This document shows, in pieces, positions 1 to 4,369 of a DNA stretch of 10,205 nt. Below the pieces are notes generated by a model that saw only the letters and a program-made list of their open reading frames with translations, made no database searches and was not told where the DNA came from. Both the position numbers and the translations under genes were made by a program. Each line of letters opens with the position of its first letter. Position 1 is the first letter of the stretch. The DNA comes from Streptomyces sp. NRRL WC-3549 (lineage in GTDB: Bacteria; Actinomycetota; Actinomycetes; Streptomycetales; Streptomycetaceae): positions 6,986-17,190 of the forward strand of contig NZ_KL585434.1 of NCBI RefSeq assembly GCF_000721935.1, read 5' to 3'.

Positions 1-723
1 GGCGGTGCCGGTCACGGCACCGCCGCCGCGGACGAGCGCGCCATGAGCATCGGCACCGTGCTGCTGCGGCTACGCGACGAGTTCCCCGAAGTCACCATCT
101 CCAAGATCCGTTTCCTGGAGGCCGAGGGGCTCGTGGAGCCGCAGCGCACACCCGCCGGGTACCGCAAGTTCAGCCCGGCGGACGTCGACCGGCTGGCACA
201 GGTGCTGCGCATGCAGCGGGACCACTACCTCCCGCTCAAGGTCATCCGGGAGCACCTGGACGCCCTCGCCCGCGGCGAACGCGTACCGCTCACCCCGGCC
301 GGACAGGCGGAGATCGCCGAGGGCGTCTGGGACCAGGACCGTGGAGAGCCCACCGCCGCCCGGATCGGCCGCTCGGAGCTCCTCGCCACCGCGGAGGTCT
401 CCGAGGACCAGCTCACGGAGTGGGAGTCGTACGGACTGATCTCGCCCGGTCCCGGAGGCAGCTACGAGGCCGAGGCGGTGACCGTGGCGCGGCTCGTGGC
501 CGAGCTGGGCCGGTTCGGCCTGGAGCCCCGGCACCTGCGGGCCGTCCGGGCGGCGGCCGAGCGTGAGGCCGGGCTGGTCGAACAGGTGGTGGCGCCGCTG
601 CGCCGGCACCGGAACCCGCAGACCAGAGCCCATGCCGAGGCCACCGCGAAGGAGCTCGCCGAGCTGTCCGTGCGGCTCCACGCCGCACTGGTCCAGTCGG
701 CTCTGAAGGTGCGCTTCCACTGA
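1..723 (+). CDS. ftsR: MerR-family regulator, FtsR/Rv1828 type (5' partial)
   Basis: DNA-binding transcriptional regulator. Numbering from the ATG at 43, residues 3-75 form a MerR-type winged helix: VTISKIRFLEAEGLVEP is the recognition-helix region, TPAGYRKFS the wing, and a long helix ends at IREHLDAL. Residues 109-170 (RSELLATAEVSEDQLTEWE onward) look like a second, degenerate MerR-like winged helix rather than a ligand domain, as I recall for M. tuberculosis Rv1828. The C-terminus (172-226) is helical. The reading frame is open without a stop from base 1 to 43, codon use there is normal, and no Shine-Dalgarno precedes the ATG at 43, so the true start is probably upstream of the window. The family member FtsR of Corynebacterium glutamicum activates ftsZ; a similar division or growth role here is inference. 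The next gene, the BFN protein, follows 53 bp after the stop. Confidence 0.88.
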   Translation, partial: GGAGHGTAAADERAMSIGTVLLRLRDEFPEVTISKIRFLEAEGLVEPQRTPAGYRKFSPADVDRLAQVLRMQRDHYLPLKVIREHLDALARGERVPLTPAGQAEIAEGVWDQDRGEPTAARIGRSELLATAEVSEDQLTEWESYGLISPGPGGSYEAEAVTVARLVAELGRFGLEPRHLRAVRAAAEREAGLVEQVVAPLRRHRNPQTRAHAEATAKELAELSVRLHAALVQSALKVRFH

Positions 724-764
724 CCGCGGAGGAGCCCGACTATCCAAACACCGCGGGCACGTCC

Positions 765-770
765 TAGGGT
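765..770 (+). promoter_or_regulatory. -10 box for a leaderless BFN transcript
   Basis: TAGGGT matches the actinobacterial -10 consensus TANNNT and ends 6 nt before the GTG at 777, so transcription would start on or beside the start codon. No convincing -35 box and no Shine-Dalgarno are seen. This predicts a leaderless mRNA, which is common in Streptomyces. Confidence 0.5.
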
Positions 771-776
771 TGGTGT

Positions 777-1250
777 GTGAACGAGCTCGACGTTGTGGGT
801 GTCCGGGTGGAAATGCCTTCCAACCAGCCGATCGTGCTCCTGCGTGAAGTGGGAGGCGACCGGTACCTCCCGATCTGGATCGGCCCTGGTGAAGCGACCG
901 CGATCGCCTTCGCCCAGCAGGGCATGGCCCCGGCCAGGCCGCTGACCCATGATCTCTTCAAGGATGTGCTCGAGGCCGTGGGCCAGGAGCTCACCGAGGT
1001 CCGCATCACGGACCTCAGAGAAGGGGTCTTCTACGCGGAGCTGGTCTTCGCCAGCGGGGTCGAGGTGAGCGCCAGGCCCTCCGACGCCATAGCGCTCGCC
1101 CTGCGCACCGGCACGCCGATCTACGGCAGTGACGGAGTGCTGGACGACGCGGGTATCGCCATCCCGGACGAGCAGGAGGACGAGGTGGAGAAGTTCCGCG
1201 AGTTCCTCGACCAGATCTCGCCCGAGGACTTCGACACCAACAGCCAGTGA
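777..1250 (+). CDS. Bifunctional nuclease (BFN/DUF151) family protein
   Basis: Small soluble protein of 157 residues, the usual family length. The BFN domain covers about residues 4-125, with conserved blocks YLPIWIGPGEA (30-40), RPLTHDLF (54-61) and SARPSDAIALALR (98-110). The acidic tail ends in FREFLDQISPEDF, typical of the actinobacterial members. DUF151 proteins were named for nuclease activity of plant homologues; the archaeal and bacterial members have a solved fold but no settled function, so nuclease activity here is unproven. The GTG start is chosen because the sequence MNELDVVGV fits the family start, and a TAGGGT box lies at leaderless spacing. It sits between two MerR-type regulators, an order I recall as Rv1828-Rv1829-Rv1830 in mycobacteria, suggesting a conserved functional link. 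Confidence 0.9.
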   Translation: MNELDVVGVRVEMPSNQPIVLLREVGGDRYLPIWIGPGEATAIAFAQQGMAPARPLTHDLFKDVLEAVGQELTEVRITDLREGVFYAELVFASGVEVSARPSDAIALALRTGTPIYGSDGVLDDAGIAIPDEQEDEVEKFREFLDQISPEDFDTNSQ

Positions 1251-1322
1251 CCGCGGCGCCGAGCGCATCCGAGAAGCCGTTCCCCGCGACGGGTCACGGG
1301 AAACCACCCTCCGGGTGATTAT

Positions 1323-1340
1323 CACTCGGCGTGCCGAGTG
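1323..1340. repeat. Operator-like palindrome upstream of the second MerR gene
   Basis: Two perfect 8-bp arms, CACTCGGC (1323-1330) and GCCGAGTG (1333-1340), flank a 2-bp centre. The site ends 9 bp before the -35 box at 1350. The size and symmetry suit a dimeric regulator, possibly the MerR protein encoded downstream, but no binding is known. It lies 73 bp past the BFN stop and has no T-tract, so a terminator role is less likely. Confidence 0.45.
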
Positions 1341-1349
1341 TGGCGATCG

Positions 1350-1378
1350 TTGACGCACCCGTGGTGACTGCCTACCTT
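1350..1378 (+). promoter_or_regulatory. Vegetative-type promoter of the second MerR gene
   Basis: TTGACG (1350-1355) and TACCTT (1373-1378) are separated by 17 bp, a good match to the HrdB/sigma-70 consensus. Transcription would start near 1385, giving a leader of about 24 nt that contains GGAGG (1399-1403). The spacer is normal and not the 19-20 bp typical of MerR-activated promoters. Confidence 0.65.
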
Positions 1379-1408
1379 CGAGATGGCAGGTCAAGGACGG
1401 AGGTCGGC

Positions 1409-2026
1409 GTGAGAAGCAGCGGCGACGGTACGGCTGCGGGTGGGTTGTACCGGCAGCACGGCAGTGCGGCCGACCAGACCATCAGACAGCCGGTCAAACC
1501 GGCGGTCGTGGTGGCGGACGGTGTGACAACGGCGGACGGCATCGGCTACCGGGGGCCCACGGCGTGCGCGGCGGCCGGGATCACCTACCGGCAGCTGGAC
1601 TACTGGGCGCGTACGGGGCTCGTCGAGCCGAGTGTGCGGCCGGCGTACGGGTCGGGGACGCAGCGCCTCTACAGTTTTCGGGACGTGGTCCTCCTCAAGA
1701 TCGTCAAGCGGTTCCTGGACACAGGCGTCGCTCTGCAGAACATCCGCACCACGGTGCAGCACCTCCGGGCGCGCGGGTTCACGGACCTGGAGCGGATGAC
1801 CCTCATGAGCGACGGGGCGACGGTCTACGAGTGTTCCTCGCCCGACGAGGTGGTGAGCCTCCTCCAGGGCGGCCAGGGGATCTTCGGGATCGCCGTCGGT
1901 GTCGTCTGGCGGGACGTGGACGCGGCCCTCTCCCAGCTGCACGGTGAGCGGGTCGACACGGGGGAGACGCTGATCGGCCACAACCCCACCGACGAACTGG
2001 CGCGGCGGCGTAACCGCGCGGGCTGA
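1409..2026 (+). CDS. MerR-family regulator, Rv1830 (McdR/ResR) type
   Basis: Transcriptional regulator of 205 residues. After a flexible, glycine-rich N-terminal tail (1-45), residues 46-90 form the winged helix: ACAAAGITYRQLDYWARTGL is the helix-turn-helix and PAYGSGTQRLYSF the wing. Residues 91-122 are the dimerising helix region (VVLLKIVKRFLDTG). The C-terminal domain (about 123-190) has no cysteine cluster or known drug pocket, so the effector is unknown. The GTG at 1409 is preferred over an in-frame ATG at 1331 because GGAGG lies 5 nt before it and because the promoter at 1350-1378 would otherwise fall inside the coding region. The neighbouring order FtsR-type MerR, BFN, MerR matches, as I recall, Rv1828-1830, where Rv1830 has been linked to cell division and growth. 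Autoregulation through the palindrome at 1323-1340 is possible. Confidence 0.87.
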   Translation: MRSSGDGTAAGGLYRQHGSAADQTIRQPVKPAVVVADGVTTADGIGYRGPTACAAAGITYRQLDYWARTGLVEPSVRPAYGSGTQRLYSFRDVVLLKIVKRFLDTGVALQNIRTTVQHLRARGFTDLERMTLMSDGATVYECSSPDEVVSLLQGGQGIFGIAVGVVWRDVDAALSQLHGERVDTGETLIGHNPTDELARRRNRAG

Positions 2027-2035
2027 GCGTGTGTT

Positions 2036-2058
2036 CCCGGCGCGTCGACGGCGCCGGG
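2036..2058 (+). terminator. Hairpin terminator candidate after the second MerR gene
   Basis: CCCGGCGC (2036-2043) pairs perfectly with GCGCCGGG (2051-2058) around a 7-nt loop, 9 nt past the MerR stop. There is no U-tract, which is usual for Streptomyces hairpin terminators. It would insulate the regulator from the polymerase gene. Confidence 0.5.
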
Positions 2059-2080
2059 CACGGCCCGGTTGTCAGTGGCG

Positions 2081-2086
2081 TAGGGC
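2081..2086 (+). promoter_or_regulatory. Possible -10 box for DNA polymerase IV
   Basis: TAGGGC has the TANNN part of the -10 consensus and would place the transcript start near 2093, 6 nt before the GTG. No matching -35 box is seen at normal spacing, and no LexA-type SOS box is evident nearby. Confidence 0.3.
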
Positions 2087-2098
2087 AGCATCGGTGGT

Positions 2099-3652
2099 GT
2101 GAGAGCAGCGCCCACCATCCTGCATCTGGACATGGATGCCTTCTACGCCTCTGCGGAGCAGGCGGCGAAGCCCAGTCTGCGCGGCAAGCCGGTGGTGGTG
2201 GGCGGTCTGGGCATGCGCGGAGTGGTCGCCACGGCCTCGTACGAGGCCCGGCGGTTCGGTGTGCACTCGGCGATGCCCATGGCGCAGGCGCGGCGCCTGG
2301 CTCCCAACGCCGCCTATCTGGTGCCCCGCTTCTCGCTCTACCGGTCGGTCAGCGACCAGGTGATGGAGCTGCTGGGGCGGCTGTCCCCGCTGGTGGAGCC
2401 CCTGAGCCTCGACGAGGCGTTCGTCGACCTCGAGGCCGGAGGGGTCGCGGACGACTCGCGGTCCGCCCGAGCGATCGGTGAGCAGCTGCGGCTCGTGATC
2501 CGGGCCGTCACCGGCCTCAGCGGGTCCGTCGGCCTGGCCGGTTCCAAGATGCTGGCCAAGATCGCCTCGGAGGAGGCGAAGCCGGACGGCCTCCTCCTCA
2601 TCGAGCCGGGGACCGAGCGCGAGCTCCTCGCGCCGATGTCCGTACGCATCCTGCCTGGGGTCGGGCCGGCCACCGGCGACCATCTCAGACGCGCCGGGAT
2701 GACCGTGGTCCACGACCTGGTCGAGGCGGGCGAGGCGGAGCTCGTACGCCTGCTGGGCCGGGCGCACGGCACCGCGCTGCACCGCATGGCCCTGGGGTAC
2801 GACGACCGGCCGGTCGTCGCCGAGCGTGACGCGAAGTCCGTGTCGGTGGAGGACACCTTCGATGTGGACCTGCACGACCGCGTGCGGGTCCGTACGGAGG
2901 TCGAGCGGCTCGCCGACCGCTGTGTGCAGCGCCTGAGGGGAGCGGGACGGTCGGGGCGCACGGTCGTACTGAAGGTGCGCCGCTACGACTTCTCGACCCT
3001 GACCCGCTCCGAGACCCTGCGCGGCCCGACCGACGACCCCGTGGTGGTCAGAGAGGCGGCGGCCCGGCTGCTGGAGGCCGTCGACACCACCGGGGGCGTG
3101 CGGCTGCTGGGCGTCGGCGTCACGGGGCTGGCGGACTTCACCCAGGAGGACCTCTTCGCGCAGGCGGTCGAGGCGAGACAGACGGCAGACGCGAGACAGA
3201 CAGCAGACGCGAACCTGGCGGCGGACGCGGGGCGGGCGGACGACGGGACGCAGGCGGCCGACGCGGAACGGACAACCGTCAACGGGCCGGACGCCGAGGC
3301 TCCGGTGGCCGTCGGCGATAGGACCCCGGGGCACGTGGCCGACGAGCCGGCTCCGGGGGACGGAGACGGAGTGTCCGCCCGGAGATGGTCCGCCGGGCAC
3401 GACGTACGACACGCGGTCCACGGGCACGGCTGGGTACAGGGCAGCGGGGTCGGGCGGGTGACCGTGCGGTTCGAGGAGCCGGGTTCACCGCCCGGCCGGG
3501 TACGGACGTTCCGCGTCGGCGACCCGCAGCTGCAACCGTCCGACCCGCTGCCGCTGGTGCCCGAACCGGTGGACTACTCCTCGTGGCCGGCCAGCTTGCC
3601 GAAGTCCCTGTCCGGGGCGGTGCCCGAGGGGGCGGCGGAGTCCAGCCCGTAG
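2099..3652 (+). CDS. dinB: DNA polymerase IV (Y-family translesion polymerase)
   Basis: Error-prone polymerase for lesion bypass. The palm carries DMDAFYAS (11-18, catalytic D11, steric-gate position Y16) and SLDEAFVDL (103-111, catalytic D105 and E106). SVGLAGSKMLAKIASEEAKP (143-162) is the next conserved palm block. LPGVGPATGDHL (185-196) is the helix-hairpin-helix of the thumb, and the little finger runs to about 346. QEDLF (349-353) resembles the beta-clamp-binding pentapeptide. At 517 residues it is far longer than E. coli DinB (351); the extra part holds a hexapeptide repeat (359-394), a disordered acidic linker and a small barrel-like domain (about 428-483: HGHGWVQGSGVGRVTVRFEE) that I recall from other actinobacterial Pol IV proteins. 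The GTG start fits the family N-terminus, although the ribosome binding site is weak. The last 26 codons or so are antisense to the PRC-barrel gene. Confidence 0.93.
   Translation: MRAAPTILHLDMDAFYASAEQAAKPSLRGKPVVVGGLGMRGVVATASYEARRFGVHSAMPMAQARRLAPNAAYLVPRFSLYRSVSDQVMELLGRLSPLVEPLSLDEAFVDLEAGGVADDSRSARAIGEQLRLVIRAVTGLSGSVGLAGSKMLAKIASEEAKPDGLLLIEPGTERELLAPMSVRILPGVGPATGDHLRRAGMTVVHDLVEAGEAELVRLLGRAHGTALHRMALGYDDRPVVAERDAKSVSVEDTFDVDLHDRVRVRTEVERLADRCVQRLRGAGRSGRTVVLKVRRYDFSTLTRSETLRGPTDDPVVVREAAARLLEAVDTTGGVRLLGVGVTGLADFTQEDLFAQAVEARQTADARQTADANLAADAGRADDGTQAADAERTTVNGPDAEAPVAVGDRTPGHVADEPAPGDGDGVSARRWSAGHDVRHAVHGHGWVQGSGVGRVTVRFEEPGSPPGRVRTFRVGDPQLQPSDPLPLVPEPVDYSSWPASLPKSLSGAVPEGAAESSP
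3173..3244 (+). repeat. 18-bp tandem repeat inside dinB
   Basis: Units at 3173-3190 and 3191-3208 are identical at 17 of 18 bases (GCGAGACAGACGGCAGAC, with A for G at 3202). Degenerate copies follow at 3209-3226 and 3227-3244. They encode ARQTAD, ARQTAD, ANLAAD and AGRADD, with further decayed units GTQAAD and AERTTV to residue 394. The repeat lies in the linker after the clamp-binding-like motif and is in frame, so unit number can change without breaking the gene. Confidence 0.8.
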
Positions 3653-3945
3653 TGGCGGTAGAGCTGCAGCTCCTGCTCCGGGGAGAGGTGGCGGCCGACA
3701 CCGAAATCGGGCGCTTCCTTGATCAGGGCCCGGTCGAACGGGACCTGCAGCCGGCCGTCGACGAACAGGCTCGGCTCCAGCGGGACGAACGCGTCCCGGG
3801 TGAAGAGGCCGGTACGGACGGCGGCCCACTCGGGCACGCCGGTGGCATCGTCGAGGTAGACCTCGTCCACCGTCCCGATCTTCGCGCCTGTACGGTCGAA
3901 GGCCTTGCGGCCGATCAGGCTGCGCGGATCGATGTCGGTCTGCAC
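3574..3945 (-). CDS. PRC-barrel domain protein
   Basis: Soluble protein of 123 residues. Residues 7-73 fit the PRC-barrel (RSLIGRKAFDRTGAKIGTV, then VYLDDATGVPEWAAVRTG and DAFVPLEP). PRC-barrel domains occur in RimM, in photosynthetic reaction-centre subunit H and in many small stand-alone proteins of unknown role. The tail FGVGRHLSPEQELQLYRHYG (81-100) is shared by Streptomyces members as I recall. The GTG at 3945 is chosen over the GTG at 3996 because GGGAGG lies 4 nt before it and the start MQTDIDPR is the usual one. It converges on dinB and overlaps its last 79 bp in antisense, and it diverges from the gcvP riboswitch transcript. Specific function unknown. Confidence 0.85.
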   Translation of the reverse strand: MQTDIDPRSLIGRKAFDRTGAKIGTVDEVYLDDATGVPEWAAVRTGLFTRDAFVPLEPSLFVDGRLQVPFDRALIKEAPDFGVGRHLSPEQELQLYRHYGLDSAAPSGTAPDRDFGKLAGHEE

Positions 3946-3957
3946 GGTGCCTCCCAC

Positions 3958-3987
3958 TGGTCGCAACAACATCGGCGTGGTCGCAAC
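3958..3987. repeat. 10-bp direct repeat in the PRC-barrel gene leader
   Basis: TGGTCGCAAC occurs at 3958-3967 and exactly again at 3978-3987, a 20-bp period equal to about two helical turns. The pair lies just upstream of the ribosome binding site of the minus-strand PRC gene. The spacing suits side-by-side binding of a protein on one DNA face, but no regulator is known. Confidence 0.5.
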
Positions 3988-3998
3988 TGCACCCACAG

Positions 3999-4004
3999 GC
4001 TCTA
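3999..4004 (-). promoter_or_regulatory. Possible -10 box for the PRC-barrel gene
   Basis: On the minus strand this reads TAGAGC, close to the Streptomyces -10 consensus. Transcription would begin near 3992 and give a leader of about 47 nt containing both direct repeats. No good -35 box is visible. Confidence 0.3.
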
Positions 4005-4060
4005 CGAAAGGCCAGAACCGGGGGATCGGCCACTCGAGACGGTCGACGCCGGCCCGCTGG

Positions 4061-4066
4061 TAGGCT
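4061..4066 (+). promoter_or_regulatory. -10 box of the gcvP riboswitch transcript
   Basis: TAGGCT fits TANNNT. A start about 7 nt downstream falls at G4073, exactly where the riboswitch leader helix begins, which supports the assignment. The -35 region (near 4036-4043) is weak. Confidence 0.5.
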
Positions 4067-4083
4067 GGAGGCGGCTGCCGACC

Positions 4084-4170
4084 CCGTGCGGGAGAGTCCT
4101 CCGGGCAGCGTCCGGAGGCGCCGAAGGAGCAACTCCTCCCCGGAATCTCTCAGGCCCCCGTACCGCACGG
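4084..4170 (+). promoter_or_regulatory. Glycine aptamer I
   Basis: P1 is formed by CCGTGCGG (4084-4091) and CCGCACGG (4163-4170), a perfect 8-bp helix. The conserved GGGAGAGT (4090-4097), GCGCCGAAGGAGCAA (4118-4132) and GGAATCTCTCAGGC (4142-4155) follow in order. CCTCCGG (4098-4104) and CCGGAGG (4112-4118) form a 7-bp helix. All are hallmarks of the class. Confidence 0.93.
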
Positions 4171-4179
4171 ACGAAGCCA

Positions 4180-4300
4180 CTCTGGAAAGCAGGGCGGGAT
4201 CCGGACCGGCGAACTGACGGGACGAGCCCGGCCTCACCGACGGTGAAAACCGGAGCGTCGCGAGACGGGCCGGTGAAGCTCTCAGGTCGAGATGACAGAG
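4180..4300 (+). promoter_or_regulatory. Glycine aptamer II
   Basis: P1 is CTCTG (4180-4184) with CAGAG (4296-4300). An internal hairpin TCACC/GGTGA (4234-4246) and the conserved CTCTCAGGT (4279-4287) lie at the expected places. The core is more divergent than in aptamer I and contains a long GC-rich arm (about 4190-4270). Confidence 0.85.
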
Positions 4301-4361
4301 GGGGAGGCCGTTCGGGCCGCCACGCCGTGGTGCCCCTCGCAGGTCGTGACAGACCAGGAGG
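4298..4361 (+). promoter_or_regulatory. Candidate expression platform of the glycine riboswitch
   Basis: Two exclusive pairings share CCCCTC (4333-4338). In one, CCTC (4335-4338) pairs with the Shine-Dalgarno GAGG (4358-4361), stacked on GGTC/GACC (4342-4345/4352-4355), which would hide the ribosome binding site. In the other, GAGGGG (4298-4303), part of which is the 3' strand of aptamer II P1, pairs with CCCCTC. No U-tract terminator is seen, so translational control is favoured. The direction of switching cannot be settled by eye. Confidence 0.45.
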
Positions 4362-4369
4362 CCTCCATC

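Larger units (their letters stand above)
4073..4300 (+). promoter_or_regulatory. Tandem glycine riboswitch (gcvP leader)
   Basis: The leader holds two consecutive aptamers of the glycine riboswitch class, which bind glycine and control glycine cleavage genes. Aptamer I spans 4084-4170 and aptamer II 4180-4300, each closed by its own P1. The leader GGCU (4073-4076) can pair with AGCC (4175-4178) in the inter-aptamer linker, leaving a 3-nt bulge and tandem G-A pairs (G4080/A4174, A4081/G4173). This is the kink-turn described for full-length tandem glycine riboswitches. The linker motif ACTCTGGAAAG and the final CTCTCAGGT...GACAGAG match the tandem layout of Bacillus subtilis gcvT as I recall it. 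Glycine riboswitches that activate the glycine cleavage genes are reported from Streptomyces griseus. Placement directly before gcvP makes the ligand assignment very secure. Confidence 0.93.

Noticed and set aside
1305..1317. Small hairpin CACCC/GGGTG after the BFN gene as a terminator
   Set aside because: Only 5 bp with a 3-nt loop, more than 50 nt past the stop; too weak to call.
1331..1408. ATG at 1331 as the start of the second MerR gene
   Set aside because: It falls within the palindrome and upstream of the promoter; the GTG at 1409 has GGAGG at 5 nt.
2072..3427. Minus-strand open frame of 451 codons opposite dinB
   Set aside because: Low-complexity Arg/Gly/His composition and no family features; dinB on the plus strand is unambiguous.
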